Assembly (NCBI GenBank): GCA_002749535.1
Contig: MZZL01000037.1
Span: 12,197-76,196, forward strand
Source: Apophysomyces variabilis
Taxonomy: Eukaryota; Mucoromycota; Mucoromycetes; Mucorales; Mucoraceae
Length of the DNA stretch: 64,000 bases
Reading direction: 5' to 3'
Numbering within the stretch: position 1 is the first letter of the stretch; the number at the start of each line of letters is the position of its first letter. Shown one piece after another: positions 45,316 through 55,315 of the stretch. Both the position numbers and the translations under genes were made by a program. The notes beneath the pieces are model-generated. The model did no database searches. It had not been told where the DNA came from and saw nothing but the letters and a program-made list of their open reading frames with translations.

Positions 45316-45514
45316 CTGAAATTTATATATGCATATGGCATTCACTTGGCAGGGAGATGGGTAAGGCGTTGTCAGTTTTATGACAGGCATGTAAAAGTGG
45401 TCATGCGAACTCTTATAACACGACAATTAATATGATTTGTTAGCGCCAAGCCCAGTTTCCAAAATGCTCCAAGTGAATTTGCTAGATGCGACTTTAATTT
45501 TTGGAAATAAAGTA
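45316..45514 (+). repeat. Right-end block of the Fanzor element, shared with the 60.8-kb copy
   Basis: About 195 bases immediately after the Fanzor coding region match 60836-61034 at roughly 92% by eye, including GGCATTCACTTGGCA and ACTCTTATAACACGACAATT. In Fanzor and TnpB elements the guide RNA is transcribed from the ORF 3' end into the right transposon end, so this is the candidate scaffold region; that role is inference. Confidence 0.6.
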
Positions 45515-45528
45515 CTAGTCTGCCAAAA

Positions 45529-45770
45529 CTACTGGAACACAGCGTCAATATATTCTGCAAAGTTTTGTAACATCTCGTTTGATCCCTGAATAGAATACCT
45601 GTATACGTGTTGGTCATCGAGCGGCAGTCCGTTTTTGTACGATATTGACGATCTGTAAAACAGAGTTGCGGAAGAAATAGACGATGCAACAGCGTTGATG
45701 ACTACTGGCAAGGCCCGAAATGCTCCCAGCTGACAGCTGATATGTACCGAAGACCAGCGCTGGTCTACTT
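45529..45770 (-). other. Unidentified coding-like segment, probable gene remnant
   Basis: About 80 codons are open on the minus strand down to a TAG just past 45530, with protein-like text ALPVVINAVASSISSATLFY, GLPLDDQHVYRYSIQ and NEMLQNFAEYIDAVF. No ATG in a sensible place and no recognised family. It begins 15 bp outside the element's right border, so it belongs to the host or to another element. Confidence 0.3.
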
Positions 45771-46279
45771 AGGTCAGAGTTTGCTACCGTTTCTGGTGAT
45801 TATGCGACCTGCGTGCAGGTTGCCAAAGAACTGCCACAGACGTATCTACAATTGGAAGATCCAATCAAAGAAGGATATGCCTATTCCATTAGTATTTCAC
45901 CATGTAAAACGTATGCGTTGGGTCGCTGTCTCTCTAAGGCGAGCTATCAAGGTGCGCTGACCTATCATCAACGTCGTTCATAAGAGGGTCAGCGCGAAGC
46001 TTGGTATAGGCAACAATATAAAGACTCATTCTAACCGATACCTCTCCTTATACAAGAGTGCGTATCTACAACCTCCTTGTACGGGATCAATTGACCTCAC
46101 TTAACTAAGTGTGCAAGCACATGCAACGGCAGAGCAAATTTTGCTGATTGACATATATCTATTTAGAGAATGTCGCGTACGAGCATGATAGTACGGAGCT
46201 AATGCTCATACTTGTTTATGCCTTTGGTTAGAAGGCATGACTAGCGTATCCATCAAGATTTTCTCAATTATTACTAAAA

Positions 46280-46688
46280 TTGATCGTCAACGAAGTGACA
46301 AACGAGGACTTGTACGGGGGTACATTCCAGAATATATACAATATCCTGGACCAATTGATGGAGAAAGGAAAACTGCTTAAGGATTACCGATACGTTAACC
46401 GTTATTTCTTTTACGGATTGAATTGTGCGCAGAAATATAATATTCTGTACGAAGATAAGCTTTCATTCACCATGTATACCAGGACATTTTCAGCGCTCAA
46501 GTCCCAGATGGATAACTTGTGATGGAAAGGAAAAATGGGAGCATCTTTTTGCTGAACGATGCAGGCAAAGAATTGACGCTCTCAACGATGTCCCGAAGAT
46601 AGTTCAGGTCAAATCCACAATCACTCGAATTAGGTCTATGTGGGTAGCAATGGAGAAATACGCAGCTCCCATGACTTACAGCTTTTGA
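46280..46688 (+). other. Unidentified coding-like segment with frame break
   Basis: An open stretch (VNEVTNEDLYGGTFQNIYNI ... YRYVNRYFFYGLNCAQKYNI) stops at 46520-46522. A second frame then carries EKWEHLFAERCRQRIDALND ... RSMWVAMEKYAAPM to a stop at 46686-46688. The two pieces look like parts of one protein separated by a frameshift or an unplaced intron. Family unknown. Confidence 0.3.
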
Positions 46689-47287
46689 AAACTTTGAGGG
46701 TGGATTGAGTTATAATGAAGACAATGAAAATTGAATAAAATATATGACGCTTCAAGATCAAATGCTTGCAATGTTCTTCTTGCAGCAAGCAGTTTTATGT
46801 TTCCTGCCTTTTTTGCGTATAGTACCAAAGACAGGAAATTTGAGCTTTTGTCCTTGCGTTTATGCGCTTGAGATTCGAATCTGTTTATTATGGAAATGGA
46901 AATTAAGAGCGCTGCTATTTACGAACCCCTTCGTGACATTTCCAAAAAGCGGAACGTCTACATATAAGCTGGCGTAAGAATGGTTTCTATTTATATTTGA
47001 GCAGTTGAATATAGTCTCATCGCTATCCGAATGAATGAAAACCAAGTTTACTGCCATTCGAACAGTAAGGCATTTGAGTTTTTAGTTACACAAACGCGCG
47101 GATTGTGCAACCCATGACAAGTTGCTGACAAGCGCACCAAGCAGTAATTTTAAAACTCAGTTGCGCAGCATACGTCACATTTTGTAGTGCGCTTGGGCGA
47201 ATAGACGGTCCCTTTGAGATACTCCAAGTTGTCCTCTTTTCCTTTAGTTTTATCATTATTTAAACCTTTAGCGATAATTAATATACC

Positions 47288-48370
47288 ATGTCTACTACCT
47301 CTGGAATCAGCGATTCGCGAGAACCAATTTCAACGACGGATAGTGTGCCTTCATCTGGGCAAGTCACATCGACCGTAGGCACCAAACCTGTGCCGGTAAA
47401 GCTTGTTCTGTTAGGCAAGTTCTGGCCTAATGACCAAAGCGAAATAAGCCTTATTAATGTCTTCTGACTTTAGGCGAGTCTGCCGTAGGAAAATCGAGTT
47501 TGGTGGTCCGTTTTGTCAATCGTGATTATGTCGAAAATAAAGAACCCACTATTGGAGGTAGGCTACCATTATGGAAAACGCTTACACGCATATTGAGAAA
47601 TAAGCATTGTAAATAGCTGCTTTCTTGACGCAGAAATGTACAGTTAATGATCGCATCATTAAATTTGAAATTTGGGACACTGCTGGTCAAGAACGTTTTC
47701 ATTCCTTGGCCCCCATGTACTATCGCAACGCACAAGCAGCCGTGGTTGTGTACGACGTAACAAAATCGGTACCGATTCTATGATTTTTTTTTCTTTTCGA
47801 TGGGATGGGAAAAAAACCAGATGATCACTAACCAATTCTTTATTTTTTGGGTACTATTATCTTCTTGTCTTTCTGTTTTTCTAGGCATCCTTGGATAAAG
47901 CCAAGAGTTGGGTCAAAGAACTGCAACGTCAGGCCAGTGTGCATATTGTCATTGCCTTGGTCGGAAATAAAATCGATTTGGTGGCAGATGATAATCGCGA
48001 GGAGAATGATGTGGCAGAGGAGGACGATAACGTGGGTAGACAGGTGTCAACAGAAGAAGCCTCTGCATACGCAAATGAGGCTGGTCTGCTGTTCTTTGAA
48101 ACAAGTGCACGAACGGGTGCTAATGTAGATAAAGTGTTTACAGAGATCGGTAAGCATAAGAACACCGACCTATTTTTCTTTCACATGTCGCTTAATTTCT
48201 TTTTATGTGTTTTTTTATTTTCAAAAGCAAAAAATATCTCATTAGACCACTTGATGTCAAATCGTCTGAACAGCCGATCTGGAGCAGCAAGTGGAGGAAA
48301 TCCAAGGATCGATCTTATGCGAGAAGGTGGAGGTGCCCATGGCCAGAGTTCAGCTGGATGTGCATGCTAA
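47288..48370 (+). CDS. Rab5-family small GTPase (Vps21/Ypt5-like)
   Basis: Model join(47288..47414,47474..47557,47617..47768,47885..48149,48228..48370), 256 residues, four introns. A 42-residue Ser/Thr-rich extension precedes the P-loop GESAVGKSS; then switch I PTIGAAFLTQ (a Rab5 hallmark), [20 protein letters not shown] (switch II), NKIDL and ETSAR. The C terminus AGCAC carries a C-x-C double-geranylgeranylation signal. Rab5 proteins direct early-endosome fusion and vacuolar sorting. An acidic insert ([15 protein letters not shown]) sits between the NKxD and ETSA motifs. Intron 1 (47415-47473) uses a GC donor (GCAAGT); intron 2 must end at 47616 to restore GAAFLTQ. Gene symbol withheld, as fungi carry several Rab5 paralogues. 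Confidence 0.93.
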
Positions 48371-49861
48371 GGAATATATCTGGAAAAAAGAAAGGGTTGA
48401 ATCATGGTGAAAGAGAAAGAAGAAAACAGAGAGCGAGAGCGAAGAAACAAAGACAGAACAGCGGTTCTATTTCGAATCCCCTTTTCTGGTTATTCGCTCC
48501 GTTCGCTTCATTCCTCCCCAAGTGACCAATAATGCATCCTTCGTCCTTTTCGCTGTCCGCTGTCTTTAATACTTGTCCCAAGACCCTTTTTTTCTCGCTT
48601 TCCATAAAAGACCCTTGTTTCCGATTACTAGTGATGTTGTTTTTTTAAGTTACACCATATGCTATGTTATAAATTACGTGGATTGAAAAAGACCATGATA
48701 TCTTTTTTGATGTTGTTCCCATGGAACATGTCATCGGTCTTGATGGATTGATGGGAGTCTGGAAGAGCAAATTGTTTAATTTTGGTTAGTTGGTCTAGTG
48801 CACGCAGCAATATAAGTCTATATCCAGGACTGCATGATGCATTTTGTTATAATCATACCATGTAATCGCCTTTTATCGATCGATATATATCATGACGCAT
48901 TTCAGAAAGATTATCAACGTTCTATTTGGACTTCGATGATTTCATTTTGTCGAGGAATGAAGTCTTTGCTTACTGGGGAAACTTCAATGTTTATGCATTG
49001 GCGAAAAGGCCAAACAATTAGCAAAAAACTTTGGTGCATAAAAGCATTCATGCAAGGCGTAGCATGAACGATTTCTGTGAACTTCATCAAGGCACATGTC
49101 ATTCAATACATACAAAAAGGGGAGAAAGAAAAATGAGTAAATAAAGAGAGAGGTGTGGTCAGCGAGTGAACACAGTTCCGTAGAGTGCGTGGGTATGGGT
49201 TCTATGTGTGATATGTGTGCGTGTGTGCGCACGGAAGTTGAAGTCATTCGGACTTGCATAAACATTATCGCAGAAGTTTCAACTTCCACGTGTCTTTTGC
49301 ACTTCTTAGCTTTCCATAGCTTTGTGCTCTAGCCACATTGCTGTTTGTACAATGGACCCTTATTCCTTTTATTTCTCATCAGATTCAATTTTCAACCATA
49401 GATTTGCATAGGCTTCCCTTGCCTCCTCTCCCAAAAGAAGAACAAAGGAGTTTTCCCCGAATAAAAGTTTCTATATGAATACCCTCACTTATTTGCTTGA
49501 CTCTCTTAGAATGAATTTCTACTCAAAATAACGATAGATATAACTAGTATAAGAGAAAAAGACAAAAAGAAGAAAAGAAAAGGACCATATTCAAACAGAT
49601 TCAACAACGGTTTGGATTCTTTAAATAGAATGAGCTCCATTATTATTGAAAGTCTGTGGAAAAAAAAAAGGATGCATTGACCATAGACATCAGCCTCCTG
49701 ATTTCACAAGACCTTTCTCTCTCTCTTTTTTTTTTTTTTTATTTTTTTTTGCCCCTCGTTCCGCCCAAATATATAAAGTGTATTTAGAGAGTTGCCTTTG
49801 GTTTATAAATCAATCCGAGTCTCTTTTTTCTTACTACTTTTTCAGAAAGAATAATAATAAC
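48371..49861. other. Spacer upstream of Zn2Cys6 gene
   Basis: 1.5 kb with no supported gene. The last ~150 bp contain long poly-T and CT runs and AATATATAAA at about 49765, a plausible TATA-type promoter for the downstream gene. Confidence 0.35.
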
Positions 49862-51132
49862 ATGACTATCGGGAAGCAACCGCAGGCGGAGCCATACAAG
49901 AACAATAATAACAATAGTGGTAAATCAGACGATCCTCATACTATCACACGCATGCACCCCTCAATGAAAAGACCAAGGGCACCAATTGCTTGTTTCCGCT
50001 GTCATCACAAAAAGGCAGGAAATATGCTCTTCTTTTGATTGATAACTATATAGCCAATCACTCATATATTCCCCTTTTATTTTTGTACGTTTAGGTCCGT
50101 TGCGATGGCATTCACCCAAATTGCACTCGTTGTCTTAGCACAGGTGTCTTATGTGCCTATCCTAGTTCTCGGAGATCGCGCAATACTCAGCCAACGAATG
50201 TGGACCCTTTTATCGATAATATTTCCCAGCTGGAAGCCCGCATTCGACGCATTGAATCCGATCTAGAATCACAACGTGCTCTCGTTCAATCCATGTACTC
50301 TACCAACAATGGTTCGGGAAACCCATCTTATCAAGCAGTCGACTTGACTTCACAAATGGTCAAGACAGAGCAAGAGGTGCAAGAATCTCGATCGATCCTT
50401 GCCCAACTGCGTTTGCGCGGGGAGCAGCGCATTGCACGGGGCAAACGATCGAGTGCTCAGAAACCCAATAACAAAAGCGCAGGCGCAGTATTAGAAAAAC
50501 ATACGAAGCTGAGCAAAAGTCATTTAGCACGTCATAAAAACGAAGAGACAAAATCCCATCGAAAGACTTCCGGCTTGCCCAATATATCCACAGCTCCTCT
50601 CATTACGACGACAGGAACTCCTGCTGCTGCTGCTGCATCTGCTGCACCTATGGCCGCCACTTCCTCGTCCTCCTCGTCCTCCTCATCCTCTTCCTCCTCC
50701 TCCTTTTGCTTCGATCCTCAGACCTCCTCCACCTTTGATTCGAGCTATTTGCTCCCTTATTCGCCCATGTTAACACCTGGTCGAACCTCCTGGCCGGAAA
50801 TGATGACCCATCATGGCGGCGCCGCCACCACCACGAATGGTGCCGTCGCTGTGGCTGCCAATGGCCACGTTGGCGGTCCTGTTCATTCCAGTGCTGGTTC
50901 GTTCTCCGGGTTCAGCGACTGGTACCTTCCACATACACCTACTCCCGACAACATGGATCTTGTTTTCACTACCACAGGCCATCCTTTGGATACATCACGT
51001 CTAGATACACATCAGTATGGTATCGCTCCTCCCTTACTGTCTGCGGAATCATTCATGCACATCATGCAGGACCCTGATGTCGTGACAAACTGCACTATAA
51101 GGGAAATGTCTCTTGCAGATAGTCATCTGTAA
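49862..51132 (+). CDS. Zn2Cys6 binuclear-cluster transcription factor
   Basis: Model join(49862..50014,50095..51132), 396 residues. The Gal4-type cluster is C44-x2-C47-x6-C54-x6-C61-x2-C64-x6-C71 and is split by the intron directly after HHKK, as in many fungal members. The donor is GC (AAG|GCAGGA), the acceptor TTTAG. A coiled segment (DNISQLEARIRRIESDLESQ) follows the linker and probably dimerises. The middle has Ala and Ser runs (poly-Ser at about 50663-50702); the C terminus ends QDPDVVTNCTIREMSLADSH. No fungal-specific regulatory domain was recognised. Nuclear DNA binding is inferred from the cluster; target genes unknown. Confidence 0.88.
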
Positions 51133-51427
51133 CTTGGTTGGAAAAACAAAATATCTCTCATCTCACTGACTTAAAATAGTCTGCTTTTATTTTCCTTTTT
51201 GCCATTTATCTATCTTTGAGACGTTTTAATGCAATGTGAGCCATGTTTGAGAAAGCAAGGGAAATAGAGCAAGGGAAAAGGACATGCTTTGAGCCGTTTT
51301 TTTTTGTTTTTAATATATTTTATTAAGTCTTTGGGAGGAAAATCCATACAAGCTAAAGTTATATTATACATTTCGAGAAAGGGATAGTCTGGGTTTTTTG
51401 TCTTCTTCTTTTTTAGTGTTGGTTAGT

Positions 51428-54004
51428 TTAATTACAAGAGGTTTCTACTGCAGCAGGGTTTGTCGGTAGGTTTTCCAGTCGACAAATGATATGCCATAGT
51501 AGATCTTTGTTTGTCCAGTAGGAAAAGTGGGCTCGAATACCAACAAGATATTCGTTTGCAATCATGCTCATGAAACTTTCTGGTTGAAGGACATAGTCCA
51601 TTCGATGATCGCCTGGTAATAACTTGTACTGATTCCTTGGTTCGGTCGGTGGAGTCATCATGGCTTCAACTTGTACCTCGTCATCTTCTTCATCGGACTT
51701 GGCTGCATTGTTGACGTCCATCCAGTCGCTAGGATTGGTGGGATCGAGTTTATCGAAATAAGATTTGAAATGATCTCCGCGAACGGCGTCGATTCCCAGA
51801 ACCTGGACGATGTGATGTTGACGTCGTTGAGAAGGGGTTGAATTAGCCTCGATAGCAAAATCCAGGGGGGAGCCAAAGGTCCTTGACCTGCGCCTGAGCT
51901 TGCGTTCGCATGGATCATCCTGAAATGTTTCATGATCACTCAAGGATAGTTTGGGTTCTGGCTCTGACTCATCAAAAATGGAATCGGGCGTCAGGGACTC
52001 GACCGAGCTATCCTCCTGCTGTCCATGTTGCCAAGCCTCTCGACTCTTCTCGTCTTCTTCTTCTTCTTCTTCTGCCTGAACAGATGCATCTTCCTTGTCT
52101 GCATCCATGTCTGTGCGTGAAGAGAAATAGTGCAGGAACGCATTGACTGAGGATGACAACAGACTACCCGTGGAAGACCGTCGAGAACAAGAAGAAGCTG
52201 GCAACATCTCCTCTGTGGTGGATGTCTCCTGAATGGAATCCCGTCTACCTTTCTCTTGCAAATAGCAATCCTTGCTCGTAGGGGTAGCACCATGATTGGA
52301 TTTCCAGGAGAAGAGTGATAACAAACGACCACCGGGAAGGGACGACATGAGGGGAACGGATCGTTCCATCACAATCGCAGGTTCTTCAGTATAGTCGTCA
52401 TTAATCAAAGGTTCAAATCGATAAGCCTATGGGCGTATAAAGGTAATACAGAAACAAAATTTAGCTCTACGTTATACTTTTTTTGCCATTCCATCTTTGC
52501 ATTTCTGTTCTCTCTAACCACGCCCCCCCTCCTTTCCAATCTCTTTTGTTTCCTTTTTTTTTTTTTTTTTTNNNNNNNNNNNNNNNNNNNNNNNNNNNNN
52601 NNNNNNNNNNNNNNNNNNNNNNNNNNNNNNNNNNNNNNNNNNNNNNNNNNNNNNNNNNNNNNNNNNNNNNNNNNNNNNNNNNNNNNNNNNNNNNNNNNNN
52701 NNNNNNNNNNNNNNNNNNNNNNNNNNNNNNNNNNNNNNNNNNNNNNNNNNNNNNNNNNNNNNNNNNNNNNNNNNNNNNNNNNNNNNNNNNNNNNNNNNNN
52801 NNNNNNNNNNNNNTTCCTTTTTTTTTTTTTTAGTTATCCCCTATTACATAGTAAAAAGGAAAGTAAACTATTTACCAATGGGTCAAATGGATGAAAGATA
52901 TTTTCAAATATCACACCAGGATGGGGATGGTAGTATTGAGGGTTTTGGTTTCGTACTGTCAACAGAGCGCCTAACGGACTTCCAATGCCAAAGAAATAGT
53001 CGGGCTGAAAGTCGAGTTTCGGGCATTGAAATTCAAGCTTTTGTCGTTGGGCTGCTTCTTCCGCAGAAGTAGGTTGATGTTGGTTGGACAGGATATCCCA
53101 AGTAATCAGTCCACCTAGTCTATTCAATATAAAAGTAAAACAATAATATAAAATAACAATAAGTTAGAGAGGGGTTCATACATCTCCTTTATCTCCTTTT
53201 TTTCGTTATATTTTTTTTGCTCCTTACGAGTAGCCAAAAATCGCAATTTTGCCATGAAATGTAGGGTGGAGCGTCATCAGGTGTCGGTAGGCTTGGTTGA
53301 ATGTCTCCGTAACATGATTAACAATGCTTTGACCGCGGTCTTTGGAAAAATAATAGAGTACATCCGATAAATAGTGGTTGCTGACAAGTCGGATTGTAGG
53401 CATGGATTTCAGAGTAATACGATCGATGGTGTCATCGGTTTGTTCATGAATATGTCGGTGCCATTCAATGGGAACCAGTTTGATCCTCACGCTGTGATCT
53501 GGTACCCTGGCCTGCAGAACTTCTCGTGCAGTTCGTTGGAGGCTACCCACTAGAAAAATATAGTTCATACAGAAAATAACTTAGAAAAACAGAAGAAACA
53601 TTGGGAACTTAGTTAAGGTTACTTACAATGTTCGTGGAAGTAACCATATTCTTCAGTTTGCTACAAAATCATTAAAAAAAGTCAGAGTCATTTTTTGTCA
53701 CTGATCAACTAGAGGATAATGATGATGCCAACCTGTCCAATACCCTATAATGGATGAGTCAGTGATGTTGAGGGTAAAACAACATGATGACATGTAAAGT
53801 TACTTACGTGGATCACAAAGACAATATGGTCGACCTCGTCCAGGTTCTCCTCCTCTTCTAAAGTAGAGGTTGTGGATGCAACATCTTGTGGTATATGAGT
53901 TAGATCAAAACAAACAAACAAGTAGGTAGAATATACTCTATATATGGGCTACCTTCATCAGAAATGAGTTCAGAGGGAGTGAGATGAGCACTTTCGAAAA
54001 ACAT
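51428..54004 (-). CDS. DDHD-domain phospholipase (PA-preferring phospholipase A1 family)
   Basis: Model complement(join(51428..52426,52876..53119,53228..53549,53627..53660,53733..53744,53808..53884,53953..54004)), 579 residues, six introns; phases close exactly. Early VDHIVFVIHGIGQ leads into the hydrolase fold; the nucleophile elbow GYSLGG (Ser near residue 166) is assembled across intron 5. FGIGSPLGALLTVRNQN is the DDHD-family segment after it. A Ser/Glu-rich insert (encoded about 51860-52330) separates this from the terminal DYVLQPESF...HFSYWTNKDLLWHII, the DDHD block. Exon 3 is a 12-nt microexon coding GIGQ. Intron 6 (52427-52875) contains the assembly gap, so an extra exon there is not excluded. 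The enzyme would cleave phospholipids at Golgi/ER membranes or mitochondria. Confidence 0.88.
52572..52813. other. Assembly gap (242 N)
   Basis: A run of N flanked by poly-T on both sides, inside an intron of the DDHD phospholipase gene. Any frame crossing it is artefactual. Confidence 0.99.
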
Positions 54005-55171
54005 TGGGCGTGAACAATGATGTAAGGAAAAAAAAAGAAAGAAAGTAAAAAAGTGCAGTGTTTATATAGGAGTGTGTATATGCATCTTGGACAGCTTTTT
54101 GGACCCCCCATCTATCAAATCTCCAAGAAAAGAAAGTGAAAAGGTAGGGTATATTCCCTATTCGACCTCTTTACGAGTGTTTCCCCTTGCCAATAAGTAT
54201 CAAGGTCTGCCCTAACCCATTATTGCCACTGTCAACAAGGGAGGCCATAGATTGCCACCTTATCCTATATCTCTTTTTTTTTGTCATTATCAAAGTTTTT
54301 TTTATTTAGCCAAGGTTTTCTCTTATTCTCGGATGCAATGCTCGATACCCACGGAATTGAATGCATGCATTAAACTTTACTGGCAGGAGTCCTAAATAAG
54401 CATAAATGACTTCTTGTTTGCCAATAGAAGGGGAATAGTCTCTTTTGAGTTCCAAAAAGGGATCGCATGACAAGGAACTCAAAAGATGAGTTGGCTTGCT
54501 TGTTTCCTTCTCCCCTTGAATTTATTTTTTTGGCTTTTTTTTTTCAAACAAGTTGTAAAGTGCTCAACGCGCTGACCTAACGGGTTATGAATAATCTATC
54601 CTTGGAGAGCTTAGTCATAGCTTAGCACGAGGACAATGATAGGCCTGCAAGGCGGGAATTTTAGGAAAGTTTCAGAAAGTGCCTTTGACGTGTTGCGCAT
54701 GTTGTTTTCGTTGGCACCATCTACCTTCAGCTCCGCTGCGTTTCATTGTGCAAAGGTGTCAACTATTGTACCGTGGGAAACAAGGCATTGTAATTGTCTT
54801 TCGTATTTGTTTTTTAGGTGCGGACCATAGAATCCACTTTTCATAGGCGAATTTTTTGCCCAACCGCGGTTGTGTGCAGTGAGAGTCGGCGGTTACTGTG
54901 CTGTCATTGGTGCCACAGACTGGTGTAACCTAGCGTCGGATGATCTAAGAATCATAATGGTTGACTTTGCAGACGCGAAATCTTTAAACAGTCAGATGCA
55001 GCAACCATGTTCTTATCTGGGCGTTTCATATTGATACCGTGTCTGAATGGTTTAAACTCACCTTACATGAGATCTCTACAAGTGTATGTATGCGAGCCAG
55101 CATAGGTCGGACAATGACAGGACGAAATAGCTCAAGTTTTTAACATGTGGCGGGCAAATATTCCTACCCTA
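54005..55171. other. Divergent intergenic region
   Basis: About 1.2 kb between the DDHD gene and the FBP1 promoter. No gene was recognised on either strand. Confidence 0.35.
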
Positions 55172-55221
55172 CCCCACCCGATAAGAAGCAGTCCGACCCC
55201 GCATTGGCTATTAAAGCGGGG
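55172..55221 (+). promoter_or_regulatory. Cluster of CreA/Mig1-type sites upstream of FBP1
   Basis: Three matches to SYGGRG or its complement within 50 bp: CCCCAC at 55172-55177, CCCCGC at 55197-55202 and GCGGGG at 55216-55221, plus a reversed CCAAT (ATTGG) at 55203-55207. The start codon is at 55316. FBPase genes of fungi are glucose-repressed through such C2H2 repressors, so the cluster is a plausible repression site. Confidence 0.5.
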
Positions 55222-55315
55222 AACCCAGCCATTCCGGAAAGGCATTTCTTCATTTTTCCCTTTTCTCTTTGCTCCCAGACTTTTCTACTTTCTTCCTTTC
55301 AATAATATATAAACC

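Larger units (their letters stand above)
41455..45514 (+). mobile_element. Fanzor-carrying DNA transposon, inactivated (about 4.06 kb)
   Basis: Borders were set by comparison with the short copy at 60758-61034. The left 84 bases (TACAGTATCTCC...) match with about 13 differences, and the right ~195 bases (ending ...AAATAAAGTA) match with about 15 differences, counted by eye. Both copies begin and end in TA. Left TACAGTATCTCC and the reverse complement of the right end, TACTTTATTTCC, form an imperfect terminal inverted repeat; TA borders and such ends are typical of Tc1/mariner-like elements. Inside are a decayed accessory ORF (41626-42303) and a Fanzor-type nuclease pseudogene (42557-45246), both on the plus strand. 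No DDE transposase was recognised inside, so mobility would have depended on a helper. Confidence 0.7.

Noticed and set aside
50663..50705. TCC/TCA repeat in the Zn2Cys6 gene as a microsatellite disrupting the gene
   Set aside because: It is in frame and codes for a Ser run, common in such activators.
52483..52833. Open frame running through the N block
   Set aside because: Consists of poly-T and undefined bases; it is an assembly gap.
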